A stretch of 64,000 nucleotides of DNA from Nocardiopsis composta (lineage in GTDB: Bacteria; Actinomycetota; Actinomycetes; Streptosporangiales; Streptosporangiaceae): contig NZ_JACHDB010000002.1 in NCBI RefSeq assembly GCF_014200805.1, positions 372,001 to 436,000 of the forward strand. Reading direction: 5' to 3'. The position numbers and the translations under genes are program-made. The notes under the pieces were generated by a model. That model made no database searches. It was not told where the DNA came from and saw only the letters and a list, made by a program, of their open reading frames with translations. How positions within the stretch are numbered: the stretch's first letter is position 1; every line of letters starts with the position of its first letter. Of this stretch, positions 12,045-19,989 are shown piece by piece.

Positions 12045-13880
12045 TCAGGCGGCGACCTCGGCGTCCGCCATGATCTCGTCCAGGCCGGGGGTCTCGTGGT
12101 TGTCCACCACGATGACGCCGATCTCCTCCATCAGCCAGTAGCGCTGCTCGAAGGTGGCGTAGGGGCCCTCGGTGCTCGGCGCCTGCTGCGTGCCGTTGTC
12201 GTAGCAGCCCATGGTCCAGACCCGGAAGGCCGCCGGGACGCCGTCCACGTCCACCGTCTCCGCTGCGGAGGGGTCCTGGGGCAGGCCGCCGGTCTCCTCG
12301 GGCGGCGGTACCTCCGTGGTGTTCAGCGGCTGGTCGCAGGAGTACGGTTCGGTCGGCGGCGCGTAGGGGAGATCGGCGGTGACGGGGAAGGCCGCGGAAC
12401 CGACCGCGATGCCCGCTTCGCCGTGCAGCTCCACGTGCGGGCAGCCGTAGTACCCGAAGTTGCCCTGCGGCTCCGCGCACTCGGTGTCCGGGTCGGTGCC
12501 CAGCACCACCGTCTCGGCCTCGGTCGGCCCGGTGGCCTCCAGGGCCTGGTACTCGCGCTGGTAGCGGTGGACGGTCCAGTCCGCGGGCACCTCCAGGGTG
12601 AGCGCGCCGAACTCCACCCGCTGCGTCTCCTCCTCGGCGGGGGCCTCGGCGCTGGGCGAGGCGGACGCGGAGGTGCCGGGGATGATCGGCTGCTCGGTGG
12701 CGACCCGGCCGGCCACCCAGGAGCCGGTCACCACCGCGGTGAGCAGCACCGCCCCGGAGGTGATCGCGGTGGCGGTGCTCACCCCGCCGATCAGCCCCGA
12801 GCTCCCGGCGGCCTTGACCGCTCCGGCCGCCGCCGGCGCGGCCGCGCCGCCGCCGACGGAGCCGCCGCCCAGCGCGCCGCCGACCGCGCCGCCCGCACCG
12901 AGCGAGGCCACCGAGGCCGCGGCGACCCACGGCCCGGCGCCGCGGCCCGCGTCGGTGAAGCCGGTCCAGGCGTCGGTGATCAGCGCGCGCAGCCGGGCCC
13001 GCGGGTCGCGCTCCGCCCCGGCCTCCTCGGCCTCCCCGGCCAGGGCGAGCACCGCGCGCATCGCCTCTCCGGCGTCCGGGCGGCGCGCCGGATCGCGGTC
13101 GAGCGCGGCGCGGACCACCGGCAGCAGCTCGTCCGGGACACCGGACAGGTCGGGCGCGCCGGCGCGGGCGCGCTCCAGCAGCTCGTCCGCGGTGCCGCCG
13201 CCGAACGGCCCGCGGCCGGTGGCGGCGTAGACCACCAGCCCGCCCCAGGCGAACACGTCGGAACGCGGGGAGTCCGGCCCGCCGTCCAGCCGCTCCGGGG
13301 CGACCCACCCCGGGGTGCCGTAGGTCCGCTCCTCCGGCCGGGCGTCCTCGGCGGCCCGCGCGATGCCGAAGTCGAGCACCCGCGGGCCCGTGGGGGAGAG
13401 CATCACGTTGGCCGGTTTGACGTCGCGGTGCACCACCCCGGCGGCGTGCACCGCGGCCAGCGCCTCTGCGGTGCCGGCGGCGAACGACAGCAGCGCCCGC
13501 CCGCCGAGCGGGCCCACCTCGGCGACGTGCTCCTTGAGGGTGCGGCCGGGCACGAAATCGGTGGCCAGCCAGGGGGTCTCGGCCTGCGGGTCGGCGCCGA
13601 GGAAGGCGGGCGCGCACTCGGCGTCCACCCGGGCCAGCAGGCCGGCTTCGCGGGCGAACCGCTCCCGGTAGCCGGGGTCCTGCGCGTACCGGGGGTGGAT
13701 CACCTTGACCGCGACCCGTTCGCCGCTCTCGCCGAGCGCACCGTAGACCGCGCCCATGCCGCCCGCGCCGATCCGGCCCACCACCCGGAACGGGCCGATC
13801 ACCCGCGGGTCGCCGGGGTGCAGCGGGGCGAAGCCGCCGGGGAGCCGTGGACCGCCCGAGGGGGCCGTGGGGTGCTGCAT
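12045..13880 (-). CDS. Membrane Ser/Thr protein kinase (Hanks type) with Cys-containing extracellular domain
   Basis: Length 611 aa. Kinase domain about 30-285: Gly-rich loop GAGGMG (38-43), ATP-binding Lys59, catalytic HRDVKPAN (Asp153), DFG (170-172) and an APE-type motif about 194. An Ala/Gly-rich juxtamembrane stretch leads to one transmembrane segment about 371-390. The C-terminal 210 residues should lie outside the cell; they hold no PASTA repeats but contain four Cys (TEC, YGC, YSC, MGC contexts) that could form two disulfides. The ATG at 13880 follows AAGGA. It is convergent with the PKS, and nothing shows that it regulates it. Ligand and substrates are unknown. Confidence 0.93.
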   Translation of the reverse strand: MQHPTAPSGGPRLPGGFAPLHPGDPRVIGPFRVVGRIGAGGMGAVYGALGESGERVAVKVIHPRYAQDPGYRERFAREAGLLARVDAECAPAFLGADPQAETPWLATDFVPGRTLKEHVAEVGPLGGRALLSFAAGTAEALAAVHAAGVVHRDVKPANVMLSPTGPRVLDFGIARAAEDARPEERTYGTPGWVAPERLDGGPDSPRSDVFAWGGLVVYAATGRGPFGGGTADELLERARAGAPDLSGVPDELLPVVRAALDRDPARRPDAGEAMRAVLALAGEAEEAGAERDPRARLRALITDAWTGFTDAGRGAGPWVAAASVASLGAGGAVGGALGGGSVGGGAAAPAAAGAVKAAGSSGLIGGVSTATAITSGAVLLTAVVTGSWVAGRVATEQPIIPGTSASASPSAEAPAEEETQRVEFGALTLEVPADWTVHRYQREYQALEATGPTEAETVVLGTDPDTECAEPQGNFGYYGCPHVELHGEAGIAVGSAAFPVTADLPYAPPTEPYSCDQPLNTTEVPPPEETGGLPQDPSAAETVDVDGVPAAFRVWTMGCYDNGTQQAPSTEGPYATFEQRYWLMEEIGVIVVDNHETPGLDEIMADAEVAA

Positions 13881-14147
13881 CGGGGTCCTTCACCGGGGAG
13901 GGGAGCCGGGTCACCGACCAGCCTGGCACCGCCCCGGGGCCCGGACAAGGGGGACGGCCGCCGGCACCCCCGGCCGGTTCGTGCCGTTCCGGGCCGGTTG
14001 GGCACACCGGGGCCGCCCCGCCCGTCCACAGATCGGGGTGTGGGACCGGCGCGGGGTCGGGGAACAGGTGTATGTTGCGTCCTGTCACGGGCGGCCGCTC
14101 ACGGTGATCGTCCCCGGCGCCGCCACCGCCGAGTGTCGGAGGAGCAC

Positions 14148-15446
14148 ATGCGCATCCCAGCCCGGATCGGTGCATCGGCCCTGGCCGTAGCCGCTGCGGT
14201 CGCCTGCGCGGGTCCCGGGTCCGCCGCTGCGGCGGAGCAGGCCGGCCGAGACGCGGACGGCTACTGCCCGAGCCTCTCGGAGGACCTGGAGTGGCACGGC
14301 GACAACCGCGCCGAACTGCAGCGGGTCATCGACGAACTGGGCATCTGCGGGGAGAGCGGCGAGGGCGGCGGGCGCGGCGGCGACCGGCCGGTGGCCGCCT
14401 TCGACTGGGACAACACGGTCACCAAGAACGACGTCACCGACGCGACGCTGGTCTGGGCGCTGCAGCACGACGAGATCCTCCGGCCGGCGGACTGGAGCGA
14501 CGTCAACCCGTGGCTGACCCCGGCGGCCGACCGGGCGCTGACCGAGGCGTGCGGGGCGGACGTGCCGGTAGGCGAGCCGCTGCCCACCTCCACCGAGGCC
14601 GCCTGCGCCGACGAGATCTTCTCCATCCGCAGCGAGGCGCGGACGATGAGCGGCGAGCGCGCCTTCGAGGGCCAGTGGAACCACCGCCGCACGGTCCCGG
14701 AGTACGCCTGGGTCCCGCAGCTGTTCGCCGGGCACACCCCGGCCGAGGTCCGCGAGATCACCAAGAAGGCGCGCAAACGTGCGCTGGCCGCCCCGGTGGG
14801 CAGCACGCAGAAGGTGGGCACGCACACCGTCCCCGGCTACGTCCGCTACTACCCGCAGCAGCGCGACCTGATCCGCACCCTGGGCAAGGCCGGCTTCGAC
14901 GTCTACGTCGTCTCGGCCGGCTTCGAGCCGATCGCCGAGACGTGGGCGGCCGGTGTCGGCGTCCCGCCGTCGCGCACCATCGCGATCCGCAGCGTCCTGG
15001 ACGGGGGCCGGATCACCACCCGCAACGAGGGCTGCGGCGGAGCCGAGGGCGGCCAGGGCGAGGTCATCCCCTACATCGAGGGCAAGCGCTGCTGGGTCAA
15101 CCAGGAGATCTTCGGCGTCGACGGCCCGGACGCCTGGGAGCGGCAGGACGCCGGCCGGCGCATCGCGCTCGGCTCCGGCGACTCCGACACCGACGTCTCC
15201 TTCGTCTCCGACGCGACCCACGCCCGCCTGGTCCTCAACCGCAACCAGGACGAGATCATGTGCCGCGCCTACGACGACGCCGACGGCACCTGGCTGGTCA
15301 ACCCGATGTTCATCGAGCCCCTCCCGCAGCGGAGCGAGCCCTACCCCTGCTCCAGCACCGGCTACACCCGCCCCAACGGCAGCACCGGCCCGGTCCTCCG
15401 CGACGACGGCACCGTGATCCCGGACCAGAAGGACACCGCCTTCTGA
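14148..15446 (+). CDS. Secreted HAD-superfamily phosphatase
   Basis: Length 432 aa; GGAGG precedes the ATG by 4-5 nt. Residues 1-29 form a signal peptide (Arg, hydrophobic Ala/Val core, AAAA cleavage region). HAD motif I is DWDNT (Asp86, Asp88); motif IV is GDSDTD near 345-350; a basic stretch about 210 and the VVSAGFEP segment supply motifs II/III. The layout resembles exported phosphoserine-phosphatase-like HAD enzymes with a large cap inserted after motif I. Several Cys residues fit an extracytoplasmic protein. Likely role: hydrolysis of phosphate esters outside the membrane; the substrate cannot be told. The gene is divergent from the kinase. Confidence 0.85.
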   Translation: MRIPARIGASALAVAAAVACAGPGSAAAAEQAGRDADGYCPSLSEDLEWHGDNRAELQRVIDELGICGESGEGGGRGGDRPVAAFDWDNTVTKNDVTDATLVWALQHDEILRPADWSDVNPWLTPAADRALTEACGADVPVGEPLPTSTEAACADEIFSIRSEARTMSGERAFEGQWNHRRTVPEYAWVPQLFAGHTPAEVREITKKARKRALAAPVGSTQKVGTHTVPGYVRYYPQQRDLIRTLGKAGFDVYVVSAGFEPIAETWAAGVGVPPSRTIAIRSVLDGGRITTRNEGCGGAEGGQGEVIPYIEGKRCWVNQEIFGVDGPDAWERQDAGRRIALGSGDSDTDVSFVSDATHARLVLNRNQDEIMCRAYDDADGTWLVNPMFIEPLPQRSEPYPCSSTGYTRPNGSTGPVLRDDGTVIPDQKDTAF

Positions 15447-15464
15447 CCCCGGTCCCCGGTACCC

Positions 15465-15495
15465 GCCGGGGAGCGGCCGAGTATCGCTCCCCGGC
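15465..15495 (+). terminator. Hairpin after the secreted phosphatase gene
   Basis: An 11-bp stem (GCCGGGGAGCG / CGCTCCCCGGC) with a 9-nt loop lies 19 nt after the stop codon. It is the main structure in the gap between the phosphatase gene and the tRNA cluster, which otherwise holds only the doubtful mini-gene at 15578. Confidence 0.55.
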
Positions 15496-15577
15496 CCCGC
15501 TCCGGCCGTCTTCTGTCACCACCCGGCACTACGTTCGGTGTCCACGTTCGAGCGGGCGGCGGCATGGGGGAGGCCCT

Positions 15578-15658
15578 ATGTCCTTCAAGCCCGTGGTCGT
15601 CGAGGTGCACCGGCATCGGGAGGGGCCACTGGAGCCGATGCCCGGCCGGCCTGCCTGA
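15578..15658 (+). CDS. Possible 26-residue small protein
   Basis: A short frame beginning MSFKPVVVEVHRHREG follows GGGGAGG with about 5-nt spacing and ends in TGA. It lies alone between the phosphatase terminator and the tRNA genes. The ribosome site is the only positive sign; the composition (basic/acidic centre, Val-rich start) matches no family I recognise. It could equally be a chance frame. Confidence 0.22.
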   Translation: MSFKPVVVEVHRHREGPLEPMPGRPA

Positions 15659-15867
15659 CGGCCCACTTCCGACCCGGGCCAGGGGCGGGCGGGAGCGTGC
15701 CGGAGCGGTGGCGGGGAAGCCCTTGCACCGCGGCCTCTCGGCGGATCCCGGGGCGGCGAACCAGGAGCGGGCCCTCGGCGGCGCGGCCGCGCGCAGCCCT
15801 CGGGACTTGCCGGCGGGAAACGCGAACGGCAGGCCAGAGGAGTCCTCTGACCTGCCGTCGGTATGCG

Positions 15868-15941
15868 TGGGCGATACAGGATTCGAACCTGTGACCTCTA
15901 CCGTGTCAAGGTAGCGCTCTAACCAACTGAGCTAACCGCCC
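15868..15941 (-). tRNA. tRNA-Val (GAC)
   Basis: Read on the minus strand, the 7-bp acceptor stem GGGCGGT/ATCGCCC, D arm, anticodon loop with GAC, and T arm GGTTCGAATCC are all present; discriminator A. No CCA is encoded. Last gene of the minus-strand cluster Gly-Gly-Cys-Val. Confidence 0.95.
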
Positions 15942-15965
15942 GGGCATCCCCGGAACAAGGGGTGG

Positions 15966-16037
15966 AGGCGGAGACGGGAATCGAACCCGTGTACAGGGAT
16001 TTGCAGTCCCTTGCCTAAGCCACTCGGCCACTCCGCC
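15966..16037 (-). tRNA. tRNA-Cys (GCA)
   Basis: Acceptor stem GGCGGAG/CTCCGCC, discriminator U as expected for tRNA-Cys, anticodon loop CTGCAAA (anticodon GCA), and T arm GGTTCGATTCC. It lies 24 nt upstream of tRNA-Val in the same transcript. Confidence 0.95.
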
Positions 16038-16070
16038 GCGAGCACGTGGCCTCGCGAGTGTCCCTCTCCG

Positions 16071-16143
16071 AGCGGACGACGGGATTCGAACCCGCGACCC
16101 TCACCTTGGCAAGGTGATGCTCTACCAGCTGAGCCACGTCCGC
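16071..16143 (-). tRNA. tRNA-Gly (GCC), copy 2
   Basis: Acceptor stem GCGGACG/CGTCCGC, anticodon loop TTGCCAA (GCC) and T arm GGTTCGAATCC. The sequence is identical over its length to the copy at 16204-16276, 60 nt away. Confidence 0.95.
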
Positions 16144-16203
16144 GTGATACGCAGGGGCAGGCCCCCCGTACCCTTCTTTATTGCGAGCCGCCTGGCGGCT
16201 CAG

Positions 16204-16276
16204 AGCGGACGACGGGATTCGAACCCGCGACCCTCACCTTGGCAAGGTGATGCTCTACCAGCTGAGCCACGTCCGC
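16204..16276 (-). tRNA. tRNA-Gly (GCC), copy 1
   Basis: First gene of the minus-strand tRNA operon and the identical twin of the following tRNA-Gly. The flanks of the two copies differ, so the duplication covers little more than the tRNA itself. Confidence 0.95.
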
Positions 16277-16333
16277 ACCGCTGTGAGGTCCTGGGCCGGT
16301 CTCCCGGCCGCCGCCCTCGCTGCGATGTGTTGA

Positions 16334-16339
16334 ACTCTA
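16334..16339 (-). promoter_or_regulatory. Putative -10 element of the tRNA-Gly-Gly-Cys-Val operon
   Basis: On the minus strand CGCTAGAGTT lies about 58 nt upstream of the first tRNA-Gly. The same 10 bases precede the tRNA-Val gene at 19129, which supports TAGAGT as the -10 box. I see no convincing -35 at standard spacing. Confidence 0.45.
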
Positions 16340-16427
16340 GCGGACTTTCGGCGCGAGCGCGAAATCAAATCGCCCGCGGGGCCGCCGAGCGGGGGCGGGC
16401 CGCCGCCGGGCAGGGGCCGGCCCGGCC

Positions 16428-16859
16428 TCAGTGTTCGGCGCGGCCGGAGGAGACCGGCATGTCCGGCCGGGGCGGGGCGGACAGGTACTGGCCGACCCGC
16501 TGGATCACCTTGTTCATCTCGTAGGCGATCAGGCCGACGTCGCTGTCGGTGTCGGAGAGCAGTGCCATGCACGCCCCCTCGCCCGCCGCGGCCACGAAGA
16601 GGAAGGCCCCGTCCATCTCGATGATGCTCTGGCGGATCTCCCCGGCGTCGAACTGCCGGCTGGCTCCGGCGGCCAGGCTGTGCAGGCCGGAGGCGATCGC
16701 GGCGAGATGCTCCGCGGCGGACCGGTCCAGTCGGCTCGACGAGGCCATCAGCAGGCCGTCGGTGGACAGCACGATGGCGTGCCGGGTTCCTTGAGCGCGG
16801 GTGAGGAGGTCGTCCAGCAGCCAGCTCAGTTCGCCAGGGGCGGTGCTCCGAATGGTCAT
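16428..16859 (-). CDS. Roadblock/LC7 domain protein (MglB-like)
   Basis: Length 143 aa, the normal size for actinobacterial roadblock proteins. The ATG at 16859 gives MTIRSTAPGELSWLLDDLL, the typical family opening; longer frames upstream add unrelated Arg-rich sequence. The helix-sheet pattern with AIVLSTDGLLMASS and a central Gly/Ala stretch is characteristic. In streptomycetes such proteins usually sit in conservons with a sensor kinase, a DUF742 protein and a Ras-like GTPase; none of these is next to it here. Role inferred: GTPase-activating or scaffold partner of a small GTPase encoded elsewhere. Confidence 0.88.
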   Translation of the reverse strand: MTIRSTAPGELSWLLDDLLTRAQGTRHAIVLSTDGLLMASSSRLDRSAAEHLAAIASGLHSLAAGASRQFDAGEIRQSIIEMDGAFLFVAAAGEGACMALLSDTDSDVGLIAYEMNKVIQRVGQYLSAPPRPDMPVSSGRAEH

Positions 16860-17218
16860 GACTCTCAAGATCTGTCGTGGGGTGGGGCGGGATCGATCGC
16901 TTGGCGCGGACTCCCGCGCCGGAGGGGGCGATCCCCGTAAGCGTTGCCCAGATGATAGCCATTCGTAACCCATGTAGCCGGATTTCCGGCCTGTTTCGGT
17001 GCGGCGAACGGGTTTCCGGGGCGCCCGGGGAAGCCGGTCACCTGTGCATACGGCGGGCGGAAAGAAGACCGGAAACCGCGGTGCGGCCACTGCCGGACAC
17101 GGGGCTTGCGCGATGCGGTGCGCGGCCCCTAGCGGAGTGGGCCGGTCGGCCCGCGCCGCGGCGGCCCGCGTGGCAGGATCGGTCCAGATCGGAACCGTCG
17201 AATGGTGAGGTGAGAGCG
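16860..17218. other. Divergent intergenic region, roadblock protein / PabC-like gene
   Basis: This 359-nt gap must hold the promoters of both flanking genes. A locally A/T-richer stretch (about 16945-16990) is the likeliest promoter area, but I cannot name boxes with confidence and see no gene. Confidence 0.4.
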
Positions 17219-18061
17219 ATGCGGGTGTGGATCGCGGGCGCAGGGTACGGCCGCGGGGCGGTCGTGGACGCCGCGGAGGCCCGGATCCCGGCCCTGGACC
17301 ACGGGATCACCGTGGGCGACGGGGTCTTCGAGACCGTCAAGGGGATCGGCGGGCAGCCGTTCGCGCTCTCCCGGCACCTGCGCCGGCTCGCCCGCTCGGC
17401 GGCCGGCATCGGCCTGCCCGAGCCCGACCTGGAGCTGCTGGCCGAGGGGGTGCGCCAGGCCGTGGACGCCGCCCCGGAGGTCCAGGCGGCGAGGATCCGG
17501 ATCACCATGACCGGCGGGGTGGGGCCGCTCGGCTCCGAGCGCGGAGACGGCGAGCCGACCTACATCGTCGCGGTCGCCCCCATGCCGCCGATGGCGCCGT
17601 CCACCGAGGTCTGGGTGGTGCCCTGGACGCGCAACGAGAACGGCGAGCTGGCCGGGCTGAAGACGACCTCCTACGCCGGCAACGTGCGGGCGCTCGCCTA
17701 CGCCAAGGAGCGGGGGAGCAGCGAGGCGATCTTCGCCAACACCGCGGGGAACCTCTGCGAGGGCACCGGGAGCAACATCTTCCTGGTGGTGCGGGGGCGC
17801 CTGGTGACCCCGCCGCTGTCCGCCGGGCCGCTGGCCGGCATCACCCGCGAGCTGGTGCTGGAGTGGGCCGGCGGGGAGGAGACCGACCTGCCGATGTCCG
17901 CGCTGGAGGAGGCTTCCGAGGCCTTCCTCACCTCCACCGGCCGCGATGTGCAGCCGATCGGCGCGATCGACGGCCGTGCGCTGCCCGCCGCGCCGGGCCC
18001 GGTGACCCGCAAGACGATGGAGGTGTTCGCGGAGCGCTCCGCCTCCGACATGGACCCCTGA
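17219..18061 (+). CDS. pabC: Aminotransferase class IV, aminodeoxychorismate lyase-like
   Basis: Length 280 aa; ATG 17219 follows GGTGAGG. Fold-type IV PLP enzyme: PLP-binding Lys148 in LKTTSYAGN, Glu181 in the conserved EGTGSNIF, and the N-terminal DHGITVGDGVFET motif shared by branched-chain aminotransferases, D-amino-acid aminotransferases and ADC lyase. The size and the EGTGSN segment fit ADC lyase, which releases pyruvate from 4-amino-4-deoxychorismate to give p-aminobenzoate for folate. No pabAB genes are adjacent, so the substrate rests on similarity alone; a D-alanine or branched-chain aminotransferase role is possible. Confidence 0.8.
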   Translation: MRVWIAGAGYGRGAVVDAAEARIPALDHGITVGDGVFETVKGIGGQPFALSRHLRRLARSAAGIGLPEPDLELLAEGVRQAVDAAPEVQAARIRITMTGGVGPLGSERGDGEPTYIVAVAPMPPMAPSTEVWVVPWTRNENGELAGLKTTSYAGNVRALAYAKERGSSEAIFANTAGNLCEGTGSNIFLVVRGRLVTPPLSAGPLAGITRELVLEWAGGEETDLPMSALEEASEAFLTSTGRDVQPIGAIDGRALPAAPGPVTRKTMEVFAERSASDMDP

Positions 18062-18082
18062 TCCCCTGGGCCCGGATACGGC

Positions 18083-18115
18083 GAGTGCCGCGACTCGGTC
18101 GGAGTCGCGGCACTC
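18083..18115 (+). terminator. Strong hairpin terminator after the pabC-like gene
   Basis: Perfect 14-bp stem (arms GAGTGCCGCGACTC and its complement) with a 5-nt loop, 21 nt after the stop codon. It can serve both this gene and the convergent ssgB. Confidence 0.8.
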
Positions 18116-18275
18116 GTCCGTTTGCAGAGGGGGCGGGGGATATGTCGCCGATGCGGTTTGTGCTGGGGAAGGCCGGGGTAAACCACCGGTGTCCCATGCG
18201 CACTCACCCCTTCCCAGGGCGCACAGCGGTGTGCCGGGGCCGCTCCCGTAGGCCCCGTGCCGGTGCGCGGGCGGG

Positions 18276-18692
18276 TCAGGAGAGGTGGCGCTCGATCTCG
18301 CTGTCCAGATCGATGTGGTCGGCCTCCTCGCCGGCCGGGACGATCTCGTAGGTGCGGTGCAGGAACTCGGCGAGCGGCGCCACCGGAGCGTCGAACTGGG
18401 CCTGCCCGAACGGGGAGGAGAGCGCGATGTTGACGGTGCGCTCGTCGCCGCCCTTGGACGGCCACACCTGGACGTCGCCCTCGCCGACCGGGCGGACGAT
18501 GCCGACGGTCAGCAGCTCGCGCGCGAAGATCCACTCGACGGGCTCGTCCTCGCCGGTGTGGAAGGCGACCTTGATCGCGTAGGGGTCGTCGGCGGTGTAG
18601 TCGAGCCGCGCGACCAGGGGGACCGAGGTGCGCTCCGGGACCAGGAGCTGCAGGCCCAGCTCGGCGCTGGCAGTGGTGCCGCTACTGTTCAT
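18276..18692 (-). CDS. ssgB: SsgA-family sporulation/cell-division regulator, SsgB-like
   Basis: Length 138 aa. I chose ATG 18692 (MNSSGTT) because AAAAGG lies 10 nt upstream; the TTG at 18701 is too close to that site. Family hallmarks: LVARLDYTADDPYAIKVAFHTG, EWIFARELL, GDVQVWPS and IALSSPFGQAQF. SsgB recruits FtsZ to future septum sites at the start of sporulation-specific division. The local order thrS - TIGR02611 gene - tRNA-Val - this gene resembles, as I recall it, the surroundings of ssgB in streptomycetes, supporting SsgB rather than another SALP. Found only in morphologically complex actinobacteria. Confidence 0.88.
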   Translation of the reverse strand: MNSSGTTASAELGLQLLVPERTSVPLVARLDYTADDPYAIKVAFHTGEDEPVEWIFARELLTVGIVRPVGEGDVQVWPSKGGDERTVNIALSSPFGQAQFDAPVAPLAEFLHRTYEIVPAGEEADHIDLDSEIERHLS

Positions 18693-19128
18693 GTTCGCCA
18701 AACCTTTTCTCGTCCGGCCCCGCGGTGGGGAACCGTTGCCGTCTCACCCGCTCCAACGCGGCCGTCCGCGATCTATGACGCGATAATCGCGGGACTTTTC
18801 GCTACCGGATCGCCAAGGGGTGTCCAAGTACGGCCTCTGCGATCCTCGGTCACTGTAATGAGCTGCGGAAACCAGGAATTTCCGGATCATGTGTGTGCCC
18901 CGTCACCCATGTGGAGGGGTTCCGGTGGCCTCGCCGCCGCTCGCCGTTCACATCCCCTTTGCCGAGGGGGTTTCACGTTTTACGCGCCCTTGAACGAGCG
19001 GAGCCGGTCGGTGGTGAGACCTCGGTCACACCCTGTGCGGTCCTCCGGGGGCGCGGGTTGCACGAGCACCCCGTCGGATGCGCTAGAGTTTTCATTGTTC
19101 GCCCCGCCCGAGCAGGCGGGGAGCACCA
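18693..19128. other. Intergenic regulatory region between ssgB and tRNA-Val
   Basis: 436 nt without a convincing gene. It is clearly less GC-rich than its surroundings around 18775-18975. A 13-nt palindrome CGCGATAATCGCG (18779-18791) lies about 87 nt upstream of the ssgB start and could bind a developmental regulator. The tRNA promoter lies at the far end. Confidence 0.4.
19084..19089 (+). promoter_or_regulatory. Putative -10 element of tRNA-Val (CAC)
   Basis: CGCTAGAGTT occurs 40 nt before the tRNA, identical to the motif in front of the minus-strand tRNA operon. A TTGCAC lies upstream, but 20 nt away, longer than the usual spacer. Confidence 0.45.
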
Positions 19129-19202
19129 GGGCGATTAGCTCAGTTGGCTAGAGCGCGTCGTTCACACCGACGAGGTCACTGGTTCGAGTCCAGTATCGCC
19201 CA
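19129..19202 (+). tRNA. tRNA-Val (CAC)
   Basis: Acceptor stem GGGCGAT/ATCGCCC, discriminator A, anticodon CAC in loop TTCACAC, T arm GGTTCGAGTCC. A T-run at 19241-19250 may end the transcript. The following 300 nt before the TIGR02611 gene show no other feature. Confidence 0.95.
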
Positions 19203-19500
19203 CCTGTCGACGAGGTCGACCCCGATCAACCGGAGTCGGCCTTTTTCTTTGGGGTTTCGGCCGGGCCCTCCGCGCGCCCGCGACGCACCGCCCCGGGCCT
19301 GTCTCGGGCCGGTGCCGCGCGCCGGGTGGGCGAAGCGCCCCGCTTTCTCCCCGTGCACCCTCTCGGACCAGCGCGGCGGCCGAAAGGTTCGGGCGCGCCC
19401 GGGTGAGCCGCACAACAGCGCCGGAGAGCCGGACGCGGGCCATTCAGGGCGCGGGGCAACCGGAAAGAGGCGGTCCGATACGGGGGTGCCCAGGGCCGCC

Positions 19501-19896
19501 TCAGCGCCGGCCGCCCTTCCGCAGCCTCCTCCGCTCGCGGCGCCGCCGCTCCGCGGCGAACGCGGACTCCTTGGCCCGCACCGCGTAGTTGCGGGCCCGG
19601 CGGAGCAGGCCGTGCGCCCAGCCGAACTCGCTGGACAGGATCGCCAGCCCCAGGATGATCCCGGCGATCCCCGGGCCCGGCGTGACGCACATGATGAGGC
19701 CCATGACGAGCACGGCGCCGCCGACCACGGCGACCGCCGTCCGCCAGGTGGCATGGAGGATCGGGTGGGAGCGCATCCGCATCCGCCAGATGCGCGTGCG
19801 GGCTCGGATGCGGCGCCAGTACCGCTTGCGCGCGGGCGTGGCTCTGGATCCCGCCGGGTCCGGCTCCTCGGTGCCGGTCAGTGGGGTCTGAGTCAT
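19501..19896 (-). CDS. TIGR02611-type small membrane protein (PGPGW family)
   Basis: Length 131 aa from ATG 19896 (an in-frame GTG lies 9 nt upstream; neither has a clear ribosome site). A basic N-terminal part (about 25-48) is followed by two hydrophobic segments (about 52-68 and 72-88) around the family motif PGPGIAGIILGLAILSSEFG, then a strongly basic Arg/Lys tail. Function unknown; the family is common next to ssgB/thrS in actinobacteria as far as I recall. Confidence 0.82.
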   Translation of the reverse strand: MTQTPLTGTEEPDPAGSRATPARKRYWRRIRARTRIWRMRMRSHPILHATWRTAVAVVGGAVLVMGLIMCVTPGPGIAGIILGLAILSSEFGWAHGLLRRARNYAVRAKESAFAAERRRRERRRLRKGGRR

Positions 19897-19989
19897 GGTG
19901 CACACAATATCGGGCAGATCAAGTTCGGGTATACGGGCGGAAACATGGACGTCAATACCCGGTTCGGGCGCGTTCCGGCAGAACCCCGC

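Noticed and set aside
16428-17090. 220-residue version of the roadblock protein
   Set aside because: The extra N-terminal residues are Arg/Pro-rich and unlike the family; MTIRSTAPGELSWLL is the usual start.
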